Positions 10,174-19,663 of a stretch of DNA of 64,000 bases are shown one piece after another. Position numbers and translations under genes: made by a program. The stretch comes from Legionella birminghamensis. Its GTDB lineage: Bacteria; Pseudomonadota; Gammaproteobacteria; Legionellales; Legionellaceae. The notes under the pieces were generated by a model, which saw only the letters and a program-made list of their open reading frames with translations, was not told where the DNA came from and searched no databases. The stretch lies in assembly GCF_900452515.1 (NCBI RefSeq), contig NZ_UGNW01000001.1:1612001-1676000 (forward strand), given 5' to 3'. Every line of letters starts with the position of its first letter. Within the stretch, counting starts at the first letter, position 1.

Positions 10174-11037
10174 TTAAAACCAGAATCCAAGATACCAATG
10201 AATAATTGTCTTGCCCCAGAACAATACAACCATTGCCGCAAGACAAAGGAATGGCCCGAAAGGGATGGGTGTATCACGGCTTTTATCATGCATTCGAAGA
10301 TATATAATACCGACAAGCGCGCCGCTAAACGAGGCTACCAGTAAAATCAAGGGGAGCATAATCCAGCCAAACCATGCGCCAAGCGCTGCAAATAGTTTAA
10401 AATCTCCATTTCCCATACCGATTTTGCCTGTTGCCAAATAAAACAACTTCATAATCATCCAGAGAAAGAGATAAGCGCCTGCAGCTGAAAAAACGGCATT
10501 GGGCAAGTCTGCAAATAAATGCTGCGTATTGGCTAAAAGACCTAGCCACAATAAGCTGAGCGTCAGATTATCGGGAAGGATCTGATGTTCAAGATCGATA
10601 TAGATCATGGTAATCAGAATCCACAGGAATAGAAGAATGAGCGGAAGAAACCAGTTAAATCCAAATACCCAGGTGGCATAAAGACTAATAATGCAGGTTA
10701 AAAATTCAACGAGAGGATATTTAAAAGGAATGGGCTGCTTGCAGAATTTGCATTTCCCGCGGAGAAAAAAATAACTGAATAGAGGGATGTTGGCAATTGC
10801 AGGCACTGTTTTCTTGCAGGAGGGGCAAAATGAACGCGGTAAAAACAGATTAATTTTCGTATCCTGCTTCGATGCTTCAATGTTTAATAAACACTCGCAT
10901 TCCTCAGTCCATTGCTGTCTTAGCATAATCGGCAGGCGATAAATGATCATGTTCAGAACACTGCCAACCGACAATGTAAACAGGGCCATAAAAACATATA
11001 AGACAAAGGGAGGCAGCTGAGCGAGTTGATTAAACAT
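10174..11037 (-). CDS. pilD: type IV prepilin peptidase / N-methyltransferase
   Basis: A 287-residue multi-helix inner-membrane aspartyl protease. The zinc-site cysteines lie at 71, 74, 96 and 99 (CPSC, CKFC), in the N-terminal cytoplasmic domain associated with methyltransferase activity. The catalytic aspartates are Asp148 (YIDLEHQILPD) and Asp212 in GMGNGDFKL. PilD cleaves and N-methylates type IV prepilins, and in Legionella also the pseudopilins of the type II secretion system. It is last in a pilB-pilC-pilD operon with 5-base spacing. Confidence 0.96.
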   Translation of the reverse strand: MFNQLAQLPPFVLYVFMALFTLSVGSVLNMIIYRLPIMLRQQWTEECECLLNIEASKQDTKINLFLPRSFCPSCKKTVPAIANIPLFSYFFLRGKCKFCKQPIPFKYPLVEFLTCIISLYATWVFGFNWFLPLILLFLWILITMIYIDLEHQILPDNLTLSLLWLGLLANTQHLFADLPNAVFSAAGAYLFLWMIMKLFYLATGKIGMGNGDFKLFAALGAWFGWIMLPLILLVASFSGALVGIIYLRMHDKSRDTPIPFGPFLCLAAMVVLFWGKTIIHWYLGFWF

Positions 11038-11042
11038 TCAAT

Positions 11043-12263
11043 TTATACCACGGAGCCAAGTTTAAAAATAGGTAGATACATAGCGACGACTAATCCACCA
11101 ACCAGAATTCCCAAGATTGACATAATTATCGGTTCTAATAAACTGCTTAATGCATCAACCGCGTTGTCGACCTCTTCCTCGTAAAAATCCGCGACTTTCC
11201 CCAACATTTTTTCCAGGGTACCCGATTCTTCACCGATAGCAACCATTTGAATTACCATGTTGGGAAACATGCGGGTATTTTGCATGGCCAACTGCATTTG
11301 CTGGCCTGTGGATACGTCCTGACGGATTTTATCGGTCGCCTCAGCATATAAAATATTACCGGTTGCACCAGCTACAGACTTCAGGGCATCGACAAGCGGT
11401 AAACCGGCGGCGAAGGTAATGGATAAAGTGCGGGCAAAACGGGCGATGGCGGCATTTATCATAATAGTGCCGATAACCGGTATTTTAAGGATGCTCCGAT
11501 CGACAGTATGGGCAAATTGCGGCGAATGATTCCTAAAATGAACGAAGGCATAGATTGCGCCCCCCATAATGCCAAAAATTAAATACCAGTACTTTTGAAA
11601 AAATGCGGATAAGCTGACCACACCACGGGTCAAAGCCGGTAAATCCGCGCCAAAACCTTTGAATAAAGATTCAAACTGCGGAACAACAAATATGAGTAGA
11701 GCTGCCGTTACCAATATAGCAACCACGAGCACAGCGATGGGATAGGTGAGTGCTTTTTTTATCTTCTTTTTAATTGTTTCAATCTTTTCTTTATAGGTAG
11801 CAATCTTATCCAGCATAATATCCAGAGAGCCTGATTTTTCACCGGCATCAACCAGATTGGTGAATAACTCATTAAAATAAGCAGGATGCTTGGATAAAGC
11901 CTCCGCCATACCTGTCCCTGACTCAATATCTTTTTTTATATTGTCCAGTAGTTTTATCATCCGGGCATTACTCTGACCTTTGGCAACAATATCAAACGAT
12001 TGAATGAGCGGAATACCTGCCGCTATCATTGTTGCAAGTTGGCGGCTAAAAATGGTGATATCTGCTTGTTTGATTTTTCGGTTTTTTCTATCAAACAATG
12101 GTTTTCTTTTTTTTACAATCTTCTTAACGATATAACCTTGCTTATATAAATCCGCTTTTGCAAGAACAAGACTTTTGGCGTCAATAATACCGTTTACCTT
12201 TTCTCCTGCACGATTTATCCCTTCCCAGCGAAAGCTACGCAAATTGTTTTCTACTTTTTCCAT
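11043..12263 (-). CDS. pilC: type IV pilus inner-membrane platform protein
   Basis: A 406-residue GspF/PilC family protein. Two homologous cytoplasmic T2SSF domains (about residues 70-190 and 275-395) alternate with three transmembrane segments near 170-190, 225-245 and 375-400. RQLATMIAAGIPL in the first domain and ARTLSITFAAGLPLVDAL in the second are the repeated family motif. It anchors the assembly ATPase and works with PilB during pilus extension. It is spaced three bases from pilB. Confidence 0.95.
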   Translation of the reverse strand: MEKVENNLRSFRWEGINRAGEKVNGIIDAKSLVLAKADLYKQGYIVKKIVKKRKPLFDRKNRKIKQADITIFSRQLATMIAAGIPLIQSFDIVAKGQSNARMIKLLDNIKKDIESGTGMAEALSKHPAYFNELFTNLVDAGEKSGSLDIMLDKIATYKEKIETIKKKIKKALTYPIAVLVVAILVTAALLIFVVPQFESLFKGFGADLPALTRGVVSLSAFFQKYWYLIFGIMGGAIYAFVHFRNHSPQFAHTVDRSILKIPVIGTIMINAAIARFARTLSITFAAGLPLVDALKSVAGATGNILYAEATDKIRQDVSTGQQMQLAMQNTRMFPNMVIQMVAIGEESGTLEKMLGKVADFYEEEVDNAVDALSSLLEPIIMSILGILVGGLVVAMYLPIFKLGSVV

Positions 12264-12266
12264 AGA

Positions 12267-13979
12267 TTAATCCATTGTGACGCGGTTGACTTCTTCTATT
12301 GTTGTTATTCCTTGTTTTATCTTTTCCAATCCTGAATGATAGATAGTCCACATTCCTTCGGCCTGGGCTTGTTTAAGTATATCAATGGATGTGCCGCCAG
12401 ACATAATTAATTCACCCAGTGCTTTAGACATAGGCATAACCTCAAATAGCCCAATTCGACCGCGATAACCATTTTGATTGCAAATTGGGCAGCCAACTGC
12501 CTTATAAATTTTTACCTGCCGGCTATCTTCCTCTGTAAAGCCCAGTTCAACAAGGCTTTTTGGTGTCACGTCATCACGAACAAGTTTACAGGCGTCACAT
12601 AATTTACGGGCTAGCCTTTGCGCAATTAACAGGCTCACTGAGCTCGCAATATTAAATGATGGGATCCCCATATTGACCAGTCTGGTGAGCGTCTCTGCTG
12701 CGCTATTAGTATGCAAGGTAGAAAGAACGAGGTGTCCGGTTTGTGCGGCCTTAACAGCAATCTCGGCTGTTTCAAGATCACGGATTTCCCCGACCATTAT
12801 TATGTCCGGATCCTGACGGAGGAAAGCTCTTAATGTATTTGAAAAGGTTAATCCGGCTTTAGGGTTGATATTCACCTGATTAATACCAGGTACTTTAATT
12901 TCAACGGGATCCTCAGCCGTTGAAATATTACTTTCTTTTGTATTCAGAATATTCAACGCCGTATACAAGGTAACAGTTTTACCGCTTCCTGTCGGGCCGG
13001 TCACGAGAATCATTCCCTGCGGTTTTTCAATCGCTTTTATGAAGTGCGCTTTTTGTAATGGGCTAAATCCCAAGGCTTCGATTCCAAGTCTTGTAGAACC
13101 TGGGTCAAGAATCCGCATTACCACTTTTTCACCTGCGATAGTAGGGCAAGTGCTCACCCGAAAATCGATCGAACGGGCCCGCGACAGTTTCATTTTGAAA
13201 CGTCCGTCCTGTGGAATCCGTTTTTCAGAGATATCCAGGTTGGACATAATTTTAATCCGCGCTGTAATACGGCTTGCCAGGCTGATAGGAGGGGCCGCAA
13301 CCTCATTTAAAATTCCATCAAGGCGGTATCGAATTCGGTAATCCCGTTCATAAGGCTCAAAATGAATGTCAGAAACTCCCTTTTTGATCGCTTCGAAGAG
13401 GATTTTATTAACAAACTTGACTACCGGCGCATCTTCGGTGGCAACATTACGTTCAGTTTCTTCCTCTTCTGCATTGATTTCAACATCATCAAGCTCGTCT
13501 TGAACGTAGTCACTAAGACCCTGGGTTTCTTTTTCATTCAGCAGACGCTCAACCAGTTTTGTCAGCTTATTGCTTTCGACAATAATGGAGTTAGTATGAA
13601 GACCGGTATGAAATTGGATTTCTTTAAAAGAAGCTTGTTTGCTTGGGTCATCAGTCGCCAGAAAAAGATGGTTCCCACGGGTAAACAAAGGAAGAATTGT
13701 ATGACGGCGTATTAATTTTTCATTAACCAGAGAAATGGGAAGCGCTTCAGGGTCAACACAGTCCAGATCAAGGAAGGGCAATCCAAAATTCTGGGCAACT
13801 ATTAAAGCAACTTGCTGAGCGCTTAGAATGTGATTTTGCACCATATACTGCAATAAAGTTTGCTTATTTTGTTGAGCCTGCGTCTGACATTCAAGGACTT
13901 TGGTCCTGTCGATGAGATTTTCATGGACCATTAGCTGCGCAATACCTTGTAGCCTGTGTTCTTCCGTTGTTATAGCCAT
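12267..13979 (-). CDS. pilB: type IV pilus assembly ATPase
   Basis: A 570-residue GspE/PilB ATPase. The N-terminal MshEN-type domain (to about residue 150) is followed by the catalytic domain. The latter has Walker A GPTGSGKT near residue 330, an Asp box with the Walker B region IMVGEIRDLETAEIA, and a tetracysteine zinc motif (CDACK...CPICN). The enzyme powers pilin polymerisation from the cytoplasm. It is the first gene of the pil operon, so its promoter should lie between 13980 and about 14090. Confidence 0.96.
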   Translation of the reverse strand: MAITTEEHRLQGIAQLMVHENLIDRTKVLECQTQAQQNKQTLLQYMVQNHILSAQQVALIVAQNFGLPFLDLDCVDPEALPISLVNEKLIRRHTILPLFTRGNHLFLATDDPSKQASFKEIQFHTGLHTNSIIVESNKLTKLVERLLNEKETQGLSDYVQDELDDVEINAEEEETERNVATEDAPVVKFVNKILFEAIKKGVSDIHFEPYERDYRIRYRLDGILNEVAAPPISLASRITARIKIMSNLDISEKRIPQDGRFKMKLSRARSIDFRVSTCPTIAGEKVVMRILDPGSTRLGIEALGFSPLQKAHFIKAIEKPQGMILVTGPTGSGKTVTLYTALNILNTKESNISTAEDPVEIKVPGINQVNINPKAGLTFSNTLRAFLRQDPDIIMVGEIRDLETAEIAVKAAQTGHLVLSTLHTNSAAETLTRLVNMGIPSFNIASSVSLLIAQRLARKLCDACKLVRDDVTPKSLVELGFTEEDSRQVKIYKAVGCPICNQNGYRGRIGLFEVMPMSKALGELIMSGGTSIDILKQAQAEGMWTIYHSGLEKIKQGITTIEEVNRVTMD

Positions 13980-14095
13980 TGGTTCAATAAGAAGTTAATT
14001 CTATGATTACTATAGACAAAAACTCACTTGAATGCACGAAAATGGAGAGGTTTATCCGCGGCGTTTATAAGTTCTGACGTTTCGTTTTGAATTCC

Positions 14096-14335
14096 GGCGG
14101 CAGCGCCATCCGAATCCCCGCGGCAACGCCATCCGACTCCCCGCGGCAACGCCATCCGAATCCCCGCGGCAACGACCGCGGGGCCCACACGAAGCCTATT
14201 TAGACTATCGGTTTTGCTAATTTAAGAAAGACTTGTTCCTAACTGCTTTTATTTGCTAGCGGTAATATGGGATTCTTCTGAAGAGCCTGTTCGGCCAACA
14301 GACATGGGCCCCGCGGTCTGCGCCGCGGGGATTCG
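14096..14335. repeat. GC-armed repeat element, copy 2
   Basis: This sits in the 539-base gap between the divergent genes pilB and the methyltransferase. The left arm (about 14110-14187) repeats ATCCGAATCCCCGCGGCAACGCC three to four times and ends in the CCGCGG...CCGCGG hairpin. The right arm (14306-14335) is a single inverted copy. The core begins CCCACACGAAGCCTATTTAG and is the reverse complement of the cores in copies 3 and 6. The rest of the gap shows no gene; promoters for both flanking genes must lie outside or within it. Confidence 0.85.
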
Positions 14336-14518
14336 ACTGCATTGGTGTAGTTAGCTATGGGTCGATGTTCCGGGGATACGGATATTTTATCGCCGGGATA
14401 TCTCATGAATGAATGATACTTGTGACTTGCTGTTTCAGTGGCCCTTGTGATACAAAAGAAGCTGGGTGTGTAACCGGATTAACGCTTGTCTGTAGAAAAA
14501 CAAAAAAGCAGGTTTCGA

Positions 14519-15241
14519 ATGCTGGATGAATGGTTTTCAACAGAGCCAGGCTTGACGGTATCCAAAGCTTTTTATCAGGAATTACATCCTTTAAAAGACT
14601 TGCTTCACGGGGAATGCCTGTTACAGCTGGGTAGCTGTGGACAAAATGAATGGCTGCCATTACTGCGATACCAGCATAAGTGGATTGCAACACCGCATTT
14701 TAACGCTGCATCAAGCACTTTTATTTCTGCGCTGGACCAACTTCCGCTAGACAGGAACTCGGTTGACTGCGTTTTGTCACCTCTGACATTGGAAGGTACA
14801 CTAAGCAGGGTCAATCTGGATGAAATTGATCGTATACTCAAACCAATGGGCTATGCGGTTTTTATAGGCATTAATCCAGTCAGTCTGTGGGGCGCGCGCC
14901 TGCGCTGGTCAAATGATTTTTGTTTTGGCCATACCAAAAGTTATCCGCGTTCCGCTTTTTCTATTAAAAGAGGGATGCTTCACCGGGGTTATGTTCAATG
15001 CCATTTATCGTATTTTCACTATATACCTCCCTGTGATGACCCCCTGTGGATACAAAGGCTGCAGATTTTAAATCATTTAGGGAAAATGATTTCCCTAGTT
15101 CCTTCAGGATTTTATTGCCTGGTCATGAAAAAATTCCAGGAAGAACCCATTCAGCCTCAATTTCTGACATTCAAGGAACAGTTGGCTGAAATGCGTATTC
15201 GTCCCATCCAGCAGGGTTGTAATTCAGAAGGTCGACATTAA
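14519..15241 (+). CDS. class I SAM-dependent methyltransferase-like protein
   Basis: A protein of about 240 residues. A Rossmann-like layout is visible: ECLLQLGSCG as the degenerate glycine motif I, then NSVDCVLSPLTLE and DRILKPMGYAVFIG, which match the motif IV to VI region of type 11 methyltransferases. The SAM-binding glycine motif is weak (LGSCG, not the usual GxGxG). ATG 14519 is preferred because GCAGG lies 6-8 bases upstream; an in-frame TTG at 14486 is the alternative. The substrate is unknown. In relatives a similar gene often lies near rnhA, which here is about 8 kb away. Confidence 0.75.
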   Translation: MLDEWFSTEPGLTVSKAFYQELHPLKDLLHGECLLQLGSCGQNEWLPLLRYQHKWIATPHFNAASSTFISALDQLPLDRNSVDCVLSPLTLEGTLSRVNLDEIDRILKPMGYAVFIGINPVSLWGARLRWSNDFCFGHTKSYPRSAFSIKRGMLHRGYVQCHLSYFHYIPPCDDPLWIQRLQILNHLGKMISLVPSGFYCLVMKKFQEEPIQPQFLTFKEQLAEMRIRPIQQGCNSEGRH

Positions 15242-15259
15242 TGGGCTTGTATTAAGGGA

Positions 15260-15288
15260 TTACATCAATCCGGCAAATTCGGTATAAT
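15260..15288 (+). promoter_or_regulatory. probable sigma-70 promoter for the DUF1820 gene
   Basis: A perfect -10 hexamer TATAAT lies at 15283-15288, preceded after 17 bases by a poor -35 (TTACAT, 15260-15265). Transcription would begin near 15295, leaving a leader of about 55 bases before ATG 15351. Confidence 0.5.
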
Positions 15289-15350
15289 CCCGGCGAAAGA
15301 TATCAATCTTTCATCGACTACACTTTAGACTATCTACTTCAGGTTAAATT

Positions 15351-15674
15351 ATGTCCAAAAAAACGATTTACCGTATTACGTTCAATCATCAGGAAACAGT
15401 GTATGAGATCTATGCTCGTAAAGTTCACGAGAGTGAAATGTTTGGTTTTCTTGAAGTAGAGGATTTTGTATTTGGCGAAAATACATCGCTGGTAGTCGAC
15501 CCATCTGAGGAACGTCTTAAGCTGGAATTCAGTAACATTAAAAAAACATTCATCCCGCTTCATTCGATTTATCGGATCGATGAAGTTAATAAACAGGGAG
15601 TAGCTAAAATTAGAGAGCATGGCAAGTCGGAGGCCAAGGTGAGTATGTTTCCAGTACCTAATAAAAGAGAATAA
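15351..15674 (+). CDS. DUF1820 family protein
   Basis: A 107-residue protein that fits the DUF1820 family closely: it starts MSKKTIYRITF, carries YEIYARKVHESEMFGFLEVED and ends its domain with PLHSIYRIDEVNKQG. The family is small, cytoplasmic, widespread in Gammaproteobacteria and has no established function. The TATAAT box at 15283 probably drives it. hpt follows 51 bases later in the same direction. Confidence 0.88.
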   Translation: MSKKTIYRITFNHQETVYEIYARKVHESEMFGFLEVEDFVFGENTSLVVDPSEERLKLEFSNIKKTFIPLHSIYRIDEVNKQGVAKIREHGKSEAKVSMFPVPNKRE

Positions 15675-15725
15675 TACTGAAAAGACGACGCTTGCAACTT
15701 AATTAATTTAATTTTAGGAATTCTG

Positions 15726-16286
15726 ATGTCAATACCGGTTAATATCAAAGAAGTTTTCGAAAAATCGACCCGTCTTTTTAGTACAAAAGAAGTTGAAGCA
15801 GCACTTGATAAAATGGCTGCCAGCATTAACGAAGTCTTACACGACAAAAACCCGGTCCTTTTGTGCGTTATGATTGGCGGCCTGGTGCCTATGGGAAATC
15901 TTTTGCCCCGGCTTAATTTTCCCCTGGAGGTAGATTATGTTCATGCAACCCGCTATAACGGTGAAATCCGCGGCGGGGAGCTCATTTGGAAGGTTAAGCC
16001 AAGTGTCAACCTGGAAGGACGTACCGTTCTGGTTGTCGATGATATTCTGGATGGCGGTGTCACTTTGGCCGCAATTATTGAGGCTGTTAAAGAAATGGGA
16101 GCAGATTCGGTCTATAGCGCTGTATTAGTCGATAAATACCATAAACGGGTTCCAAATGGCTTGAAGAAAGCCGATTTTGTAGGCCTGGAAGTCGATGATC
16201 ATTATATTTTTGGTTATGGTATGGACTACAATGAATACCTGCGTAATGCACCAGGCATTTTTGTAGTAGCGCCAGAACACGAGTGA
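15726..16286 (+). CDS. hpt: hypoxanthine-guanine phosphoribosyltransferase
   Basis: A 186-residue type I phosphoribosyltransferase. The PRPP-binding loop is [14 protein letters not shown] at about residues 99-112; the C-terminal [18 protein letters not shown] is typical of HPRT-like enzymes in Gammaproteobacteria. It salvages hypoxanthine and guanine to IMP and GMP. The start ATG 15726 follows TTTAGGA. A bidirectional terminator separates it from the convergent type I secretion genes. Confidence 0.92.
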   Translation: MSIPVNIKEVFEKSTRLFSTKEVEAALDKMAASINEVLHDKNPVLLCVMIGGLVPMGNLLPRLNFPLEVDYVHATRYNGEIRGGELIWKVKPSVNLEGRTVLVVDDILDGGVTLAAIIEAVKEMGADSVYSAVLVDKYHKRVPNGLKKADFVGLEVDDHYIFGYGMDYNEYLRNAPGIFVVAPEHE

Positions 16287-16295
16287 TCAGATCTT

Positions 16296-16339
16296 AAAAG
16301 TAGAACCCTGATCGGAAGAGTTCCAGGAGTTCTACTTTT
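16296..16339. terminator. bidirectional intrinsic terminator between hpt and lssD
   Basis: Perfect 11-base inverted repeat AAAAGTAGAAC / GTTCTACTTTT at 16296-16306 and 16329-16339. The A and T runs at the stem ends supply a U-tract on either strand, and it lies between convergent stop codons at 16286 and 16342. Confidence 0.8.
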
Positions 16340-16341
16340 GC

Positions 16342-17469
16342 CTAACGTTCTGTCAAAGCATTTTCTTTGGCTTTTAAAATCGGTTTAAGCAGATAATCCA
16401 GAACCGACTTATGTCCGGTCAAAATATCCACGGTTGCCATCATTCCAGGAATGATATAGAGTGGCTTTTTTTCTGTTCCTAAATAATTTTTCTCAGTTCT
16501 CACACGAATAATATAATAAGTTTCTTCTTTTTGCTTTTTTTCATCCGTAATTGTATCGGCACTAATCTGCTCCACTTTGCCCGGCAGTCCGCCATAAATG
16601 GAGAAATCGTAAGCGGTAATTTTCACCATGGCTTCCTGACCCATTTTTATAAAACCAATATCGGAGGGTTTAATTTTAGCCTCAATGAGGAGGGTATCAT
16701 CCAAAGGAACAATTTCAATAATATCCATTCCTGGCTGAATAACCCCGCCAATCGTATTGACCTTAATTTGCTTCACAATCCCTTTAACCGGTGAGCGCAC
16801 CGTGGTTCTGACCAGCCGGTCTTTGTCAGCCAAATGCGCTTCATTAAGGGCTGCCAACTCCCCTTTTGCTTTATTCAATTGCTCCAGGGCCTGCGATTTA
16901 AATTGAAATATTTTACCCTTTAATTCATTCACACTGCGCTGCAAACGCAGGATTTCCACTTCGGAAACGGCTCCCTTATCAACCAGAGGTTTTGATAAAT
17001 TAAGCTCTTTAATTGCATTATTGAGAGCCTCTTTCATCTGCTCCATTTCCTCTTTTCTTGAGCTAAATAAAGCTTTTTCAGCCTCCACCAGGCCCGGGTT
17101 CTGTTTGATAAGATCAGAGGGAATAGACATTTTAGAGTCAGCCATCTCGGCATTTAGTCGAATAATCTGAATCTGTAAGGCCGCCATTTTCTTTTGAGCT
17201 TCGTTAAAAGTGGCCATAAACCGGGTATTGTCAATTTGCATTAAAATTTGATTTTGCTGGACAATCTGTCCTTCCCGAACATAGAGTTTATGGACAATTC
17301 CGCCCTCAAGATTTTGAATAATCTGTATCTGGCTGGAGGGGATAACTTTACCTTCCCCTTTGGTTACCTCATCCAGGATTGCAAAATGAGCCCATAAAAC
17401 TGCCACGCATACAAAAATAATTGTTCCCCATAGTATCAAATGCGAAAATAGACGCGGTTTCTCAGCCAT
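16342..17469 (-). CDS. lssD: type I secretion periplasmic adaptor (HlyD family)
   Basis: A 375-residue membrane fusion protein. One N-terminal transmembrane helix (about residues 10-30) is followed by a lipoyl half-motif (GGIVHKLYVREGQIVQQNQ), a long coiled coil (about 80-210) and the second lipoyl/beta-barrel half (RTTVRSPVKGIVKQIKVNT). It bridges the ABC transporter to an outer-membrane TolC-like channel. Its start overlaps the end of the ABC transporter gene by 8 bases. The gene name rests on resemblance to Legionella LssD, the adaptor of the RtxA secretion system; no RTX substrate lies in the window. Confidence 0.88.
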   Translation of the reverse strand: MAEKPRLFSHLILWGTIIFVCVAVLWAHFAILDEVTKGEGKVIPSSQIQIIQNLEGGIVHKLYVREGQIVQQNQILMQIDNTRFMATFNEAQKKMAALQIQIIRLNAEMADSKMSIPSDLIKQNPGLVEAEKALFSSRKEEMEQMKEALNNAIKELNLSKPLVDKGAVSEVEILRLQRSVNELKGKIFQFKSQALEQLNKAKGELAALNEAHLADKDRLVRTTVRSPVKGIVKQIKVNTIGGVIQPGMDIIEIVPLDDTLLIEAKIKPSDIGFIKMGQEAMVKITAYDFSIYGGLPGKVEQISADTITDEKKQKEETYYIIRVRTEKNYLGTEKKPLYIIPGMMATVDILTGHKSVLDYLLKPILKAKENALTER

Positions 17470-19633
17470 TATTTTTTTCCTTCTGAATGCTCATACCTGA
17501 ACGAAGGGTTGCTAATACCGTTTCTTTGGAGCCATTAGCAACCAGACGGCCTTCTTCAAGAACAATGATGCGATCAACCAATTCAAGCATGGATAATTTA
17601 TGGGTAATTAAAATGAGGGTGTGTTTAGGTGTTAAAAAATTACTAAGCTGTTCTTTTACATAACGCTCGCTATTATCATCCATTGCAGAAGTCGGCTCAT
17701 CCATGATGAGCAAATGAGGATTGCGGAGCAGAGCCCGGGCAATCGCAATCGACTGGCGTTGCCCTCCAGATAATTCACTGCCTTTTTCGCCGACCTGCCG
17801 GTCAAATCCATCAGGGTGTTTATTAGTGAAGCTGCCAACGCCGCCTGCATTAGCGGCTCGAATTAATGACTTGTCATCGATAAATGGCGCACCAATAATT
17901 ATATTTTCCCTCACGCTGCCATAAAACAAGCTGACATCCTGGGGCACATAGCCGATCTGCTGACGCAAGTCATCAGGATTAATCTGCCGGTAATCGGTAT
18001 CATCTAATAAAATAGCGCCATCTGTAGGGAGGTATAATTTTAGAATCAGCTTTGCCAGCGTTGATTTACCAGAGCCAACCCTCCCAATTACCGCCACTTT
18101 TTCACCTGCTTTTATGGCAAAATTAATGTTCTTCAAGATAGGTATTTTTTGATCGCCGTAATCGAATGAAACTTGTCTAAATTCGACATTACCAGCCAGG
18201 GCAGGGCGATGCAGATAATGGGATTCCTCAGAGACATCAAGCGGAAGCTGCATTACCCGGTTCAGGGATTTAAGCGCATTGACTGACTGATAGTAGCGGG
18301 TTAATAAGGAAGCCACCTGCGACATAGGAGCCAGGGCACGGCCCGTGAGAATAGTACAGGCAATCAAAGCACCCATGGTCAAATTGCCCTCACTTATCAT
18401 ATATACACCAGCGATGACCATAATAATGGTCGCAGATTGCTGGGCAAAAGCAGTTACATTCATACTGATATTAGACACGCTTCTTAATTTCATACCCGTT
18501 TTTGCGGATAGCCTAATCAGCTGCTCCCAGCGGGATTGTAATGCAGACTCTGCGCCCACTGTTTTTACTGTCTCTATATTTGCCAGGGACTCAAAAAGGG
18601 TGGCCTGTTTTTCAGCGGCTAATTGATACGATTGCTTGGTCAATCGGATTAATGGCAGCTGCAATATAAAACCAACCAGAAAAATAATGGGCACAATAAT
18701 CAAAGGAATAAGGAAAAGATTACCTCCTATGAAATAGATAACCAGAATAAAAATAGCAACAAACGGTAAATCGACGAGCACTGTCATTGTTCCTGAGGTA
18801 ATAAAATCGCGAAAAACCTCAAAGGACTGAACCGTATTACTTAAGGCGCCTACTGACTTCGGCCTTTCTTTCATATTGACGCCAAGGATCTGCTGGAATA
18901 TGGAGGCAGAAAGCTCTACATCACTCCGCTTACTGGCCTGATCGATAAAATGCGCGCGGAGCGTTTTGAATATGAAATCAAAAAGGAATACCAGACCAAC
19001 TCCGCCTGCGAGGACCCACATTGTTTCAATGGCGTGGTTTGGAACTACCCGGTCATAGACATTCATGGTAAAGAGGGGGAGAACCAATGCAAAAATGTTA
19101 ATCAAAAGGGACGCAACCAGCACTTCAGAGTAGAGCGGCCAGGATTTGACCAATACCTTCCAGAACCAGTTTCTGGAACGTTTGCCAACAGTCTCTTCAG
19201 ACCGGGTGGTGAATTTGTACTCAGGTTGAACCAGGAACACTTTCCCCGTATATTCAGACAGGATGTCTTCTGGCGCAATCAATTGATTGGGATCCTGAGG
19301 TTTGAAAACCTTTTTTTGCCCTTTTGAATCCTGAATAAGTAAACAGGCCTCCTCATTTTTTAATAGCAAAATCAGAGGGAGGTTTTCATCTGTAATTTTA
19401 TTAATGGCAATATCCTTTAACTCAGCATTCAGGGAAGCTCGGGCCGCTGCTCGTGCAAACAGGGCTGGGCTTAGTCGATTTCTTTTTAAGGGAAGCCGTG
19501 CCGAAAGCGATTGTGCCGAATAGGGATTTTGGTAAAATCGGCTTAATAATACAAGGCAGGATAATAAAGAATCATTTGCAGGCAGCGATTCCTTATCAAT
19601 AGATGACCAGGATTGTTTTCTAAACATTGTCAT
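17462..19633 (-). CDS. lssB: type I secretion ABC transporter with C39-like domain
   Basis: A 723-residue exporter. Residues 1-135 form a C39 peptidase-like domain that lacks the family's Cys-His catalytic arrangement, as in LapB/LssB-type transporters for large adhesins. A six-helix transmembrane domain spans about 165-450. The nucleotide-binding domain has Walker A GRVGSGKST near 516, the signature LSGGQRQ near 622 and Walker B LLIMDEPTSAMD. Together with the overlapping HlyD gene it would secrete an RTX-type protein. The start may be ATG 19633 or ATG 19627. Confidence 0.9.
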   Translation of the reverse strand: MTMFRKQSWSSIDKESLPANDSLLSCLVLLSRFYQNPYSAQSLSARLPLKRNRLSPALFARAAARASLNAELKDIAINKITDENLPLILLLKNEEACLLIQDSKGQKKVFKPQDPNQLIAPEDILSEYTGKVFLVQPEYKFTTRSEETVGKRSRNWFWKVLVKSWPLYSEVLVASLLINIFALVLPLFTMNVYDRVVPNHAIETMWVLAGGVGLVFLFDFIFKTLRAHFIDQASKRSDVELSASIFQQILGVNMKERPKSVGALSNTVQSFEVFRDFITSGTMTVLVDLPFVAIFILVIYFIGGNLFLIPLIIVPIIFLVGFILQLPLIRLTKQSYQLAAEKQATLFESLANIETVKTVGAESALQSRWEQLIRLSAKTGMKLRSVSNISMNVTAFAQQSATIIMVIAGVYMISEGNLTMGALIACTILTGRALAPMSQVASLLTRYYQSVNALKSLNRVMQLPLDVSEESHYLHRPALAGNVEFRQVSFDYGDQKIPILKNINFAIKAGEKVAVIGRVGSGKSTLAKLILKLYLPTDGAILLDDTDYRQINPDDLRQQIGYVPQDVSLFYGSVRENIIIGAPFIDDKSLIRAANAGGVGSFTNKHPDGFDRQVGEKGSELSGGQRQSIAIARALLRNPHLLIMDEPTSAMDDNSERYVKEQLSNFLTPKHTLILITHKLSMLELVDRIIVLEEGRLVANGSKETVLATLRSGMSIQKEKNNG

Positions 19634-19663
19634 AGTTATGATCTCATTCTTGAGACTGCTTGT

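Noticed and set aside
10117-10441. Plus-strand frames opposite the end of pilD
   Set aside because: They are antisense shadows of a clearly conserved gene and the adjacent palindrome.
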